A stretch of DNA of 64,000 nt from Saxidomus purpurata (GCA_022818135.1 JAFMSR010000003.1:38347333-38411332); one strand, 5' to 3'. Numbered from the stretch's first letter, positions 12,671-25,800 are shown. The notes: a model not told the origin generated them from the letters alone. Numbers and translations are program-made.

Positions 12671-12903
12671 ACAGTGTTAAGTAAAAGATACAAGTAACAT
12701 AATATATAAAGTAACATGTTTTATTTAAAACAAAATATCAATACAAAACAGTGTTAAGTAAAAGATACAAGTAACATAATATATAAAGTAACATGTTTTA
12801 TTTAAAACAAAATATCAATGCAAAACAGTGTTAAGTAAAAGATACAAGTAACATAATATATAAAGTAACATGTTTTATTTAAAACAAAATATCAATACAA
12901 AAT
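12671..12903. repeat. 77 bp unit, three near-identical tandem copies
   Basis: ACAGTGTTAAGTAAAAGATA starts at 12671, 12748 and 12825. The copies differ at about one base, so the amplification is recent. Confidence 0.95.
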
Positions 12904-13054
12904 ATTCATTAATAGAGATCACAAGGTTCAGAGAGATTTTGACATGTCAAAAGTACATCATCATACATGAAGGGTTGGGTACCGGTACTTGGTATCGTAT
13001 TGGTATCAGTTAATACCGTTTGGCCAAAGTACCATCACTTTTCTCAAGTATTTT

Positions 13055-13294
13055 TGGTCTCAACTAGTTTCTCATGAGAAGCTGCCTGTTTTTAATAAAG
13101 TATTTCAGTTTGCCAGTCTGTTCAGATTGTTATGGTAATGGTTTAAAACTGCATTATTTTCATTTAATACTAATTGGTCTCAACTAGTTTCTCATGAGAA
13201 GCTGCCTGTTTTTAATAAAGTATTTCAGTTTGCCAGTCTGTTCAGATTGTTATGGTAATGGTTTAAAACTGCATTATTTTCATTTAATACTAAT
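13055..13294. repeat. Exact 120 bp tandem duplication
   Basis: 13055-13174 and 13175-13294 are identical as far as I can read, starting TTGGTCTCAACTAGTTTCTC. It is either a very young duplication or an assembly duplication. Confidence 0.95.
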
Positions 13295-13409
13295 ACATTT
13301 TGCCAGTGTATTTTTGATATACAGATTTACAGAAGCACGATTGTGCATTTCAATGAAGAATTCAAATTTTCATTTGTTATTTAATGAAACTCAAGGTATC
13401 AGTATCGAT

Positions 13410-14103
13410 AACAAGAGGGCCATGATGGCCCTGGATCGCTCACCTAAGTAACTTGACCTCAGCAAGTATCAGTGTTACAACCTTAAGTCAAAATGAGAAG
13501 GCAAAAGCGTTCAAAGTGTAAAGTAGGTCTCTGAGTGAAGGTTAAGGTCATAAAATCTCAAGTGGTTCAAATTTGAAGGCCATAGCTTCAAAAATACAGA
13601 TGTAGGTCACTGGGACAAGGTGAAGGTCATCAAAAGTGAAAGTTCAATTCGCAAACAAAGTTGCACAAGTGGTACAAATATCAAAGCCATATGTCTTATA
13701 CTTCCTAGAAAGGAGAAATTTTTCTATATAACTAAATGTTTTAACTATTAAGCCCCAGGGCGGGGCCAATTTTGACCCAAGGGGAATGATTTGAACAATT
13801 TTGGTAGAGGTCCACTAGACAATGCTACAAGCAAAATATCTAAGCTCTAGACGTTATGGTTCAATAGAAGAAGATCTTTAAAAGTTTCTTTCCTTTCGGT
13901 TGCCATGGCAACCAGAGTTCTCAATGGAATACAATTCTTTGAACAATTTTTGTACAGGTTAATGCAAGGAAGGTCCTGATAAAGTTTGATCAAATTCTGA
14001 CTAATTGTTTAGGAGATGTTGTTTGAAGAAATTGTTGACACACCCACTCAGACGGACATCATGCTATCACAAAGCTCACCTTGTCACTTTGTGACAGATG
14101 AGC
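13410..14103 (+). mobile_element. Hairpin-ended dispersed repeat, about 0.7 kb
   Basis: It starts AACAAGAGGGCCATGATGGC (hairpin GGGCCATGATGGCCC), then GATCGCTCACCT, and ends with a second hairpin around GTCACTTTGTGAC inside AGCTCACC...GATGAGC. No open frame of note. Its ends match 3245-6632 in the opposite orientation. Confidence 0.75.
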
Positions 14104-14900
14104 AAGATGAGCTAAGTATACTGCGTCGTTTTGTTTGTATCGGTTAATGGTGCCATACAGTTTGGTTGCTAACGGTACCCAACTCTTCATACATGATGAA
14201 ACAAAACTAAGATAGCTTTGCAAAATCCTGCAGACTTGCTTTAGTATATATAGTACTATGCAGACTTTTTTGCTGAGCAATGAAAAAGGGTCATTCATTT
14301 GGTATTACACATGTGAAGCGAGTCCAGACAATATTTCTCTATAGGAGCAAAGTGCATTGAAAATCAGTTTCTTGTAGTGACTCGTATATAAAACTTGTCA
14401 AACATCATTGCAACATTAGACATACCAATTCCAAAGTAAACGACTGCTTATTTATCAAGGAAATAATTATTCATTTTGATATTACTATAGACATAAATGA
14501 CATTCTGTATTACAAACTAGTTCAAACTAAAGGGGTGTTCAGTGTTGTCATTAACAACTGGCTGGCGGACGAAATGTTGTTTCAAAACTACAAAATAATG
14601 GAAATTTCTATTATAGCATGCCTATTCAGTGTGATTTTCCCTGTAGTTCAAATGAGATTTCGGCCGGATCAAAGAAAACGTATTAACTGTAATGTTTAAT
14701 TATTGTCTTTAAATTGGGTTATCATTTTTGCAAAAATTTAAGTTTGGTAAAAAATGCACATGGAAAAATAAAAAATTCCATTGCAAGTTCTTTTGTCTGT
14801 ATGAAAATATTGTCCAATTCAAAGACACAACATTTTGTTTAGGCACCACATTACAAGACGATTCATCTGTGGTTTTAGCACACATGATCAGTATCAGATA
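14104..14900. other. Intergenic, nothing recognised
   Basis: No gene, SINE or inverted-repeat element could be supported here. Confidence 0.5.
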
Positions 14901-15588
14901 CAAGAGATCCCAGAGGGATCTTGGCGCCCACCATAGTGATCTTTTGACGACAGTTCTTCCACTTTACTTTCTGACCTTGAACTAGTCATCCAGAAACAAC
15001 ATTGATTTTAAGAAGTCATCAATGCTTATCATACTATTTAGTTCTAAGTCATATAGATGTCAAGTTACAGACAAGTAGATATGTACAATCTTAGGGTCAT
15101 TGTGGCATTGACCTTTGACCTATTGACCCCAAAATGGCATAGAGTTCAATACTCATCAAGGTATTTTATTCTATGAAATTTGACAGTTCTAGATCATGAA
15201 GACCTCAATTTATGGACAAGAAACTGTTTACAAACTCTGAGTCATGGTGACCTTGATTATTTGACATATTGACCTCAAAATGGCACAGGGTTCAAGTATT
15301 CATCAAGGTCCATCATCCTTTGAAGTTTGACAGTTCTAGGTCATATAGATCTCAAGTTATAGGCAACTAGATTTTAACATATTTTGGGTCACTGTGACCT
15401 TGACCTATCAGCCCCAGTTTATGTTTAGACCAACTAGACTAATAGGGAAACATTCTGACCAAGTTTGGTCAAAACCCACCCGGTGGTTTCTGACTAGTTA
15501 CAATAACAAGCGAACTGTTAACAGACGGACGGACCACGGACAAAAAGCGACTTCATGAGCCAACCATCCGGTAGGATGGTGGGCTAAT
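14901..15588 (+). mobile_element. Second hairpin-ended repeat type, about 0.69 kb
   Basis: It starts CAAGAGATCCCAGAGGGATC (hairpin GATCCC/GGGATC) with TTGGCGCCCACCATAG, and ends with the hairpin ACCATCCGGTAGGATGGT. The body has repeated GTCATATAGAT, TTGACAGTTCTAG and GTGACCTTGACCT segments. A truncated copy lies at 16449-16580. Noncoding. Confidence 0.7.
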
Positions 15589-16448
15589 GATGTCACTTAA
15601 ACTGCAGCCTAATCTTTCACATTATTTCACCTACAAAATAACATATGAAAAAATTACAAAATCTAACAACAGAATCACCACTCAATATATAGCAACAATA
15701 CCTAACTACAACAGAAACAAATCTCGCATGGCAAAAATGATTCATAGACAAAAGTTATAAACTTTCACACATCGAAATGATTTTCATGATTTATAGTAAT
15801 TGTAATGACTAGAACAAACAAAAACTTACTACTACCACATTTAGTTATTGCAAATTATTGTTTTTCCAAACACACATGATATGATGAAAGTACTTATTTC
15901 TATGGCGATTCTTTTGAAATGCTAATCCATGTGTCAAAACAATAAATTCAAACAGTCAGCAGAGTTCCATGCTTAGTTTGCGATGGGAATGAACACATAT
16001 TTCTGAAACATCTGCTATCTGAACTGGGTAGAAACAAGAAGATACAACAATCTGTGACAATTACGCATGTGAATTGATATATTGAATCATCGCCTTTATA
16101 TGTACATAGATATATCGACACAAAAATTTTAAACAATGACATCCCTATCTGAGATTACCCTCCTGTCCAGTAAATTTCTTTTAAAGTTTCAGTAAGACTG
16201 TAAAATGCACTGAAGACTTTCAATGTCTTTAGGTAATTTATATCAGCACGAGTGACCGCATCATCAATGACGTAACAAGTTCAGTCAGATCTTTGATCTC
16301 GGATTTTAACTACAAAACTTCACTTGCCCGGTAGGCTATCTTCTTTGAAAAATCACTAGCCCGCGGCAATTTTAACCTGGCGCGGGCAAGCGGGCGTTTG
16401 CTTAAAAAGAAACCTGAAATGCGAGTACATTGCGTTAGCACCCAAAAA
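15589..16448. other. Intergenic, nothing recognised
   Basis: No coding exon or repeat was identified. Confidence 0.45.
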
Positions 16449-16580
16449 CAAGAGATCCCAGAGGGATCTTGGCGCCCGCCATAGAGTGATCTTTTGAGGA
16501 CAGTTCTTTCACTTTACTTTCTGACCTTGACCTTTGTACTATTCATCCAAAAAACGACATAGGTTTCAAGTACACACATG
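16449..16580 (+). mobile_element. Truncated copy of the CAAGAGATCCC repeat
   Basis: Positions match the first 130 bases of 14901-15588 (same hairpin, TTGGCGCCCGCCATAG, then ACTTTCTGACCTTGACC) and then stop matching. Confidence 0.75.
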
Positions 16581-16883
16581 AAAATTTCAAATGTTAAAAT
16601 AATAACGATTCATTTCTATAACCCTTTCTAGGTTCAGCACCTTGCAGAAATTTACCGTAATCTGGCATTAAATTTAGCCCATTTTGGGTGTAGAATGACA
16701 AATATACCATGTATGTCCATCTACGGATAGAAGTTAGCAGGTATGGCATTTCAAAATGTTTAACAGGCCATAATGACCTTTTGTGATTGGATATTCAACT
16801 TAAGACATTTGCACACAAATGCAGCACGAGCTGTTGTTCAATCATGACTAGGTGTTTCACTCTGTATCACTTTGTTGTACAAG

Positions 16884-18982
16884 TCACTGACCGGGATTTA
16901 AATCAATCTGCCTAACTTCACTCCCCTGTCTGTGTACTCTCGCCATTACCGGACCATTGCTAGTCAGGCTCTCCACCTGTAACAAATTGAGACAGCTTAA
17001 TAGACTTTTAATGCAGGGTTTTGTGTAATTTGGTTATTGTTAATGAGTTACAAGACTGCATACACTTGCGCCTTTTTCCATGCCCCTTGTTACTATATGA
17101 CACAACCTCTCATGGTGAGCATTTGTGCAGTGTTATTAAATTGACCAAACCCATTTGGGTATTAAATGCAGCAAAAATCAGTACCTAATAAATACAATAT
17201 TATGCTATGCTGTATGTGCAAAAAATGTTGCATCATGAAAAGCACAAAATTCTAAAGGTAATGCTTATAAGCAAATGCTATATTCTTTAAAGTTTGCATA
17301 TAGTGCAGTCAAGAGATAATGAGTGTGGGAAGTTATACTGGTCACCTGGTGCAGTAACTGAAAATTCAAATCATACGGTACCGAAAACTATTTTATCTGG
17401 CTGATATATGGCCAGATTTTTATAAAACAGTTTATGCCTGGAAGGCAGCTCGGCCAAAACATGTTAAGGTAGCGCATTGGCTTCTCATGTGGGTGGGGTA
17501 CGTAATTTATCATTTATATTTTTTTTTTGTTGAAATTCCTAATTTCTTGTGAATATCAGGTATCCCATGAGAGAGAAAAACATTCATATTGGAATTTAAA
17601 GGTAACAGAAATAGAATATGCTGAATGTGAAACGAAAAATTTTACTTTTTTGAAACCTTATCTTGCTCGTTCACAAACAAATATAATATGACACACTCAC
17701 ATACATCAACTCCCAAAAAATCTTAGTTCAAACCCTTATTAAGAGAATGTAGATGCAAAAGTAGTTGTTAATCTATCCAATAATGAGTCCTTTTGATATT
17801 TCCAAGTTCACCATAATGAAGAAATAAAATTTGAAAGGTAACTTCTTCATAGTGTGGAATTTAGATTAGATTTTAACAAGAGTCTCTTCCCAAGTGTTCC
17901 CCGGGTGAAATGATAACGTTTGCTCCTATATAATGAATATATAATGTGCTCACTCAATGTGTTTGTAAACGAGACCTGTGGTCCTTGTTTTTCACCTCGG
18001 TAATTATAAATGTAACGTGGACACTTTCCATACTGTTCTATAATATTGCTTATACATACATATATGCATATACCATAGGCATATTTGGTTTGGAACTGAA
18101 ACTCTTTCTTTTCAGGTAATGTATATTACCACCCTCCACCCACTTTGAAACTCAATGCGCTACCTTAATGTTTCAGCTTTCTGCTACTGGACATTCAATC
18201 TGACTGTCATTTTTGCAGCAAAAAAAAATATACAAACCCGTTGTCCATTCATTGCAATCTCCAGCAAGCCAGCAGGGACTTTCAGATCACGGTCGTCCTC
18301 CAAGAACAAGGTTACATAATCATCCTCTATATCTATACCTTCTACGGATACTGACTCCACTTCAACAGGTGCTTCGGAAACCTAGTAATGTAGCATGGGT
18401 TACATAAGTGAATGCATAATTTATGTTTCGTAATGTATGCACATGTATGCAAGTTATTCACTGTTTGGTAAACATTGTATCACTAACAACAACTCAATTA
18501 CACTGGCTACTCCAAAAACATTTCTACACCACTGATATTAGCACGAGGCTCCTAAATCTTAGCCAAATATTTGTTTGATCCCCTAAGAGCACCTGATTCT
18601 CAATAAAATTTATAAAAAGGTGCCCGAATAGCTCAGCTCATTCAAAAAGAAGCCAAATTTGACAGGCTGCATATCTATAATTGACATCTTAATTATTGAA
18701 CAATTCAACATTAATTTTAATGAGAAAATTAATCATTAAATTATTAATGATAAACTGTTAAACTACCTTCACAAGTGTCTGGCCAGTGCCGTTAAGGCTA
18801 ACCTGGCCTCGATAGTTATTAATCACTAGGTTGGTGACATTGACATGGTCACCTACGCGGGCCTTGTACTCAGTGCTCTTGCGCCACAGTGCGACCTTGG
18901 CTCTCCCAGAACAATCCTCAATCGTTATTTCCTTCATTGCCGTTGAGCGGCCAGCGACCTGGCGCTCCGCAGTTTCTTCCTC
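16884..18982 (-). CDS. OB-fold (RPA-like) protein, last three exons only
   Basis: Three exons in phase 0 join into 150 codons ending in TGA: 18767-18982, 18238-18381 and 16884-16976. Acceptors are TTTCAG, TACTAG and TTACAG; donors are GTAGTT and GTTTGT. The first exon reads as an OB-fold of the RPA type: a beta-strand core KEITIEDCSG, AKVALW, then VGDHVNVTNLVINNYRG and a closing VSLNG. The second is acidic (VEGIDIEDDYVTLFLEDD) and the third short and basic. I found no 5' exon, no start codon and no gene-specific motif, so this is a partial gene or a gene-derived fragment. A single-strand nucleic-acid-binding role is inferred from the fold only. A TTAA transposon (17468-18164) lies in the second intron. 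Confidence 0.62.
17468..18164. mobile_element. TTAA-flanked inverted-repeat element, 0.70 kb
   Basis: TTAA at 17464-17467 and 18165-18168 flanks inverted ends GGTAGCGCATTG; similarity goes on through GTGGGTGG. It lies in the last intron of the OB-fold gene and belongs to the same family as 8518-10172. Noncoding. Confidence 0.75.
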
Positions 18983-19719
18983 CTGAAACCAAATAGAAAG
19001 ATAGAGTTGGGTTTTATTGCCCACCAACACTGTTTGGGTTATATGAGGCTGAACAGGAGAGGTGATTTCAGGAAACCTCTGGTGTAACAGCATTCCAGGC
19101 CGAAACCACCCAACCTGCCAGAATCTCAGAAATGCAGAGACTTACAGTTCAAACCCACTTAGTTGCCTTTTATGATCAAGTAGGAATGGACTGTGGTTGC
19201 AATTTTGGTTCTTCCACACTGAGGACTATGAAAGTAATTAACTATTACAGTAATTCTCTATTCATGGATGAAAAACCAAAATTTTCAAAAAGCCTGAAAA
19301 TACAAACTTTGAAGTAATGTTTATAGTGAAACATAGAAAATTGATGTTATGTTTGACCTGTAAAGCCTGAACTTCTGGCACATGCCTGAAAACTTGCACA
19401 AATTATGTGAAAATGCACATAAATTATTGATAGGTATTCAATGTGTACTAACAGGGTCTACTTCCGGTAATGCAAGAGACCGTACATGTTGAATTATCCC
19501 GGATATGCTCGCAATAAAGTGACTGAAATAAACCGGATGTTGAACTCGCAAGAGAACGTACACGTTGCAGTGGTCGAAAAAGGGGTTTCACACAGTAATC
19601 ATATAGAATTATCTGAAATATATTACTTCTAATTTAACATAGATTGTCTATTCCACTAGATCTACAAGTCTTCTAAGCATGAAGAAAATCATTCCTCGCG
19701 AAAATTCACAGACTTTTAA
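18983..19719. other. 5' flank of the OB-fold exons, no exon found
   Basis: I searched the minus strand for a phase-0 donor preceded by coding sequence and found no convincing exon. If the gene is intact its 5' exons lie here unrecognised or beyond the large element at 19720-23982. Confidence 0.4.
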
Positions 19720-22700
19720 GGTGATTCTGCTTTGTCGGCCATATTTGTTTTCACCAAGTCTGTCCAAAGTGAAAGTAGGTCAAAATTCATATAACAACAA
19801 AGATTACAATGTAAAATGATGAAACACTTGAAAGTACACTTCCAGTTCAATGTTTTAAAGACTATTTAAAACAGAAATACAAATGATAACAATAAGAATA
19901 TTTACCTTGAATGTGTTACATTTCTGAAGACCAAAAACATTCTGTTGCAAAGTTTTATGCACATTTCATGAATGGCAAAATCCTTTTTAAAGTCTGTTTT
20001 AGTGCCTTTGCAACAGAATGTTTTTGGTCTTCAGAAATTAAGCCCATTCAAGGTAGAGTAGATCCGGCAATTATCGGACACCTCCGGACGAAGCGGGCTA
20101 TAATTGAGTTGATAGTAATCTCCTCTTTGTTCCGTTTCACCCGGTACATAAACCGTGCTTGCAGAAAGCATTCTACCGCCAGGGTTCTCGGGGACGCTTA
20201 TTTCGGCGTCCCGGTACGCATGTTTAATACAGCTGGACGCAAATATTTCAGAGCAAGGATTCCACGTACGCTTAATTTTGCCTGGGGACGCATAAACATT
20301 ACCGATTGTTCACAACCACAAATACACAAATGCGTCAGCGCGTGTCAGTCTATAGGTAGGCGGTCCTATGCATATCGACCCGTGAAGCGATTAGCCAATC
20401 AGCGATAACGCTTCCGATCATTATCACGCAATAGTGATCAGACTAATGTATACACGCGCTGATTACCAGATATATAACACGAGGTGATAATTTTATATCT
20501 TTGATCAACAGTTGATTGGAAATTAGCAAATTTTACCTACAAAAGGATAATTTTATCGACTATTTACGCCGCAAGTTTAAAGACTGTTTTCTCAAATTAC
20601 AAATGAGTGTAATTTTGAATGATTGTCGAATATTTTCGGCATTTTCTAGGCACAATTTTGCTTTAGTTTCATTCTTGCAAAACTTTTCTATAATTTAAGA
20701 TATTGTGCCGAAATGCCAGGTACACATACGCTTTTATTCTATCCGAAAATTGATCCGGAACATCGGCGATTTCACGTTCGCCAGAAACCCTAAAATTTCG
20801 CAAAAATTCTCGGTTACCAAGCCAAACATGCGAATGAATTGTTCCTTTATTATTTAATCAACATTAAATCTTTAAATATCGATCTTCAATTTGTCCCCTT
20901 TTGAAGATATTTGCTAAAATAATTGTCGATCGGATGAATCTCTTACACACTGCGTGAAGCTGTACACGATTTTCCTATTCATTCCGCTAAACGCTGCCTA
21001 TATACATTTACGTTTTTTTTACAAATACAAACTTTTTGTCTTTAGAGTAGACTTTTTTAACCAGAATAAAATTTGATTTGGTATAAAAGTGAAAAAAAAA
21101 ACGATTTCCATGTGTTGATGCATTAATATGAAATAATTCCATAATAAATATTAACAACAAAACAATAATTATACTATGTAGTTCAGAGTTTCTTTTGAAT
21201 AACTATAAACTTTGGAAGTCTCTTGAAGATTCAAAATATCAGCAATGCTATTGTGAGCATTGAATGACTAATCTGTAAACATATTAATTGCGACGCGCTT
21301 TTGGACTCCAACTTTTTCAGGGTTGGGAGTCCATGGACTCCATGTTTTAAAGTCCTAATGAGAACCCTGACCGCTTCTTATCTACATATCTCGATGTTAT
21401 GCGTATAGTAATAGGGTTAAAGTGTTCTGAATTAAAAACGCCTTGAATCGGACAGAAGAGCTTTGTATCGGACACTGAAGGCGGGGATCATCGGTCTCAA
21501 ACAATTTCTGTTTGGGGATTATCGGACAGGGTTAAGTTTTTTAAAATAATTAAGGTTTCAGAAAAAAAAAAATAAATAAAAAATACACAATTTGCTCCAA
21601 GTCCATGACAGGATGTGTTATATCCAACTTAAATTTACTTTATACTCAATTTACACTGTTCTGTCGGACTCCTTTCCAACCTGTGTGTTTTGAATTTTGT
21701 TTTAAGTTTTGACATCTGTCACATCAAAGGCACTCACCGCATGCAGTGATCATGCAGTTCAGAACACTGATTGGCTCAAAGAACTGTCAGATGAAATATA
21801 CGTCACTTTGGTACATGTTTCACCTAAGGAGTTTTTTTAGTTGATGTCGGTAAATTATGCGTGGCCTAGATTGACCTCAGAGAACTTTAAACAGTTACAC
21901 AATATTTTTCAGCATTAAAACTGTGAGTTATCAAAAAGGATTTTAATCTTTAAAGTATGAATTATTTTAATTCTGTTTATGAATCATACCTTTAAACTTT
22001 GCTCTAAGGAGAAAAAAAATTAAATTTATAACAGAACCTTCCAGACTATAATGGTGAATTTTCGTAAAAAATGTGAGAAAAAATTACTGTTGCTGAATTT
22101 CTGCACCAAAAACAAACTTTATAAACACTGGATAGAGTATGCATGAAATTTAAATAAACTAAACTTCTGAAAACCCGTTTTGTAGTTACGGCCCGCAATT
22201 CTGATCAGCACGTGTTTGAAGTACACCACTTGTGAAATAAGTTGGCGATTCTACTTTCAAACCTTAATATAATGAAGTCATTGCATGACATAAACTTATT
22301 CTAGATTGTTTCTTTAGCCAAAACATTTTTGAAACAATATATATTATATCACAAACGAGTTGATGGACTGACCGTACAAAGAAAGAGTACTAGTTAATCA
22401 GCGTATGGAGTAGATTTAATTGCCGCCACTTTTCTTTTTCTTTCTTGAACCTTGCTTAACTGACATTACTTTTCTTGAGTATTTGTGATTTTATGTTATT
22501 AATTAAGAATATTTGCACTGCAATTTTTTAGGGATCCCAACGGAATCCCCAGGTATTCCTCCCGGTTTCTTGAAATTTAGGAATACAAGAATCCCGTTAT
22601 CGTCTAACCCAAGAAATATACGCAAATGCGATAGAGGATACTGAATGAGTGTATGTTTAATATGAATTGTATCATAGTTGGGAGACCTTTCTGTTGAAAA

Positions 22701-23982
22701 TGTGTCAGGGTTAAATAGTATATATATATACATGCACAGTGCGTTAACTGGAGTGCACTCCAGAGCATGCCCATTGATTGGCTCATTTTTGCTGGGGTTT
22801 ACATATTGTGACGACAGAGAAAGGGAAAGCGACAGAAATTCATATTCAGATGTTCGTTCATTGGTTCATTTTTGCCGGGGTTTCATATTAAGACAACATG
22901 GAACGTGCTTTTATGTTTGACTATGATACAAAAAGAGAAAGAACACCAAAACACTCGGCAACCTGATTTATACTCGGGGGCTACGCCCCTCGTACAAATC
23001 AGATAGCCTCGTGTTTCGGTGCTCTTTCTATTACTAAATTCATAAAAATAGCGTGGTAGACAGTCTTTCATGGCCTGTGACCGATTTATTTTTGCCGCTC
23101 GAATTTTATTTTAGGCGGACAAATGGGCCGCTGGCTGCCTCCTAATGAAATTCAGAGCTAGGTTTTTTTAAAGAATGATTTGTGTTACAATATTTAATGA
23201 CGTTTTCGCAAAACAGAGCTCATACATCAATATAGAATTTATTTTTTAGAAAGTCTGTTGGCTAGAATATGCTGATGTCTTAAGTGTGGACGTATTCAGA
23301 CTTTAATCAAGCATTTACTGAATTTTCATACTGTCCGATGTAAGCCGTGGGCAAAAATAGAGTGCTTTTTCCGAGAGGGTAATATCGGACAGATTTATAG
23401 TTCAAATATTTATCAAACATTTGAATGTTTTTATTGATTTCTTCCACAAAATGCAAAATGTATGCATATTTAATCGCTATGAAGTTATTCGATTAAATTC
23501 TAAGTGATAACAAAATAAAGAGAGTAAAGATCCCTAGGTACCGAATTTTTTTAGTTCTCTGATATTTTCTGTGACGTAAAAATGAAAGTAGAATAAAAGA
23601 GTGTCGTTATTTTGACCAATCAAAAACCCGATACAAAGTTACGTCATTTTAGGCGAGTTCGATTTGTATTTTCTACGGTATGTCTCCCGAAAACAGTGAA
23701 GTATCGAGAGCAGTGTGTATGTAGAGAAAAACTTCTAAAAATTACGTCAGAGTGAATGTGTCCGATGAACGACGATGTCCGATGTAAGCCGGATCGACTC
23801 TAAATTTTCTTATTATCATTTTTATTTTTGTTTAAAATAGTCTTTAAAATGTAGAACTGGAAGTGTACTTGCAAATGGCTCATCATATTACAATGTGAGC
23901 TTTGTTGTTATATGAATTTTGGCCTACTTTCACTTTGGACAGACTTTGTGAAAACAAACATGGCTGACAAAGCGGAATCACC
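19720..23982. mobile_element. 4.26 kb element with long terminal inverted repeats, TTAA flanks
   Basis: Positions 19720-19876 (GGTGATTCTGCTTTGTCGGC, then TTCACCAAGTCTGTCC and AGTACACTTCCAGTTC) are the inverted copy of about 23826-23982, an arm of roughly 155 bp at about 85-90 % identity by eye. TTAA lies at both outer edges (19716-19719 and 23983-23986). Inside, the motif ATCGGACA or its complement occurs at least seven times. No transposase is recognisable, so it is a non-autonomous element or a decayed one. Confidence 0.78.
22935..23029. repeat. Long imperfect palindrome, about 95 bp
   Basis: Arms AGAAAGAACACC and GGTGCTCTTTCT close over CCTGATTT / AAATCAGA and a GC-rich tip around GGGGGCTACGCCCC. 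It lies inside the 4.26 kb element. Confidence 0.85.
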
Positions 23983-23986
23983 TTAA

Positions 23987-25710
23987 ACAAAAACGTTAAT
24001 AAATGGTTTTGAAAACAACAAAAACAGTATAAATTCACATACACTGCTACAAAAACATTAATATAATAGCGAAAAATAATACAACATTCAGAAAACTAAT
24101 AAAACACTAAATTACCGTAAAAATATTCTGTTGTTTTCCGCTCCGGTCTTGCATAAAATGGCGTCTTTCTCAGGGTCTGGAACTATTTCCGATTCTTACG
24201 CAGTGATGAAATACTATATATTCATGCGTAAGTGCATAATATATAGATAAAATTACACAAATTAATCAGTCATAAAAGAGAAAAAATGATTCTATCGTAG
24301 TTTAACTTATTGGTAATATGGAAATCGCTGAAAGTAATTCAGAGTTATTTTTTTGGTGTCAGAATACCCACGCTATCTGGTAGTCACATGCCCGTAAAGC
24401 GCGGGAAATCTTCCGATGTTTGGCGGAAACTTCCGAACGGCTCCTCATTTGCATAAACAGCTAAATTTAGAGAAATATCCCTACACTTTGTTTTCAAGCA
24501 TTTCAAACAGTGTATATAGTAGTAATTTGTTTATCGTCTTGTTTCCTACATAATGGTGTTGAGAAACAGATCCATACAAAGCTAAACATTGACAAAACAA
24601 CATTGTATTTAGTTAGAAATACTTAAGAACTATTTTTTTGCTACGCACATGTATCGTGTATCAGATGTAAATGGGGAAAATGGGACAAGCTCGATGTTTT
24701 TTGTTTTTTCGCATTGTGAGTAAGTTTTTTTTCCGCAAGCGAAAAAAAAACAAAAAGCAAATTGTGTCAATTAGCAAGCATAATATTATTCCGCGTTGAT
24801 AATATCTTTGTAAACAACCTCTATCCTAAATTGCCCCTTTTATCAGTTTAAAGTGACATTATGCGCATATTACTGCACAAAGTGTATTTTTGGTGATAGT
24901 TTTATAAAAGCAATTTTTGGTTGCTGTGCATTTAAATGTGTTAAATTAATGATTATGCCGCATTAGTATTTGAAGTTGGTGCTTTAGATATAAAAAATCT
25001 GATAAGACTGATAAATGATAGTTGAATGTGTTGTTGATGTTGGTAGAGATTTTGGCAGTGGAAGGGAAGCAACTCCTGCATGCAGTTGTTCTTTTCTTAA
25101 ATTGACTCTCCCAGTCAAATAAGAAAATCAATATTTTGAAAGTTATTTTTTCATACTGGTAGCGGGAAGGGTTTGATGTATTGGGTTAAAAGTTATTATT
25201 TCCTCTACACTTTTGTACACACACCATTTTCAGCTGGATTTTCACTTGAAAAAAATGCGCATAATGGAATAGTTTGTAAAAAGGTCTGCTCTGGCTGCTT
25301 TGAGTTGTTGATCTGGGGAGGCGTTACGGCACTGGCAATATCGAACTCCCCGCAGCGGTTACCTCCCCTTACAGTATACATTCATGTGAGGAGTTTGTGG
25401 CAATACTGGATATTATCCAATAATTACGTACTGCTAATATTTTAGCATAGAGCGTATAAAGTATGACTATTCTATACATATAATCAACTCATAAAAGTAC
25501 TATGATTTAACAAAAAAGATGTATTTGGTAAGTTAGTTTAATCAAAGCGCTGAAGGCACTGAAAATGTTCGGTCTGAAACATAGATTATCGTAAGGATTG
25601 GTACTTAGGAGAGGAATGTTGAACACATGTTTTGCAATATGTCTGATAGTTTTAAGTGGAACATCTGACCACTTGATGTAACAGCATATTGAGCAATGTT
25701 ACGGACGGTG
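23987..25710. other. Intergenic, nothing recognised
   Basis: AT-rich; contains a T-run/A-run inverted repeat at about 24700-24765 (TTTTTCGC and GCGAAAAA). No gene supported. Confidence 0.5.
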
Positions 25711-25800
25711 AGATTCCTCCTTGGTCAAGTGGTTAGAGAAGCTGAAGCTTCTCAATTATTGAGAGTCTTGGGACCGAGCCCCGCTACTGACCACGTTTCT
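25711..25800 (+). repeat. tRNA-like sequence (SINE head)
   Basis: TCCTTGGTCAAGTGGTTAGA is A-box-like and TGGGACCGAGCCCCGCTA B-box-like. Pairing is incomplete, so it is not a working tRNA. Confidence 0.5.

Noticed and set aside
19911..20408. 165-codon plus-strand frame inside the 4.26 kb element
   Set aside because: No recognisable transposase motif (no DDE context, no zinc finger); it covers part of the inverted-repeat subterminal region and a GC-richer patch.
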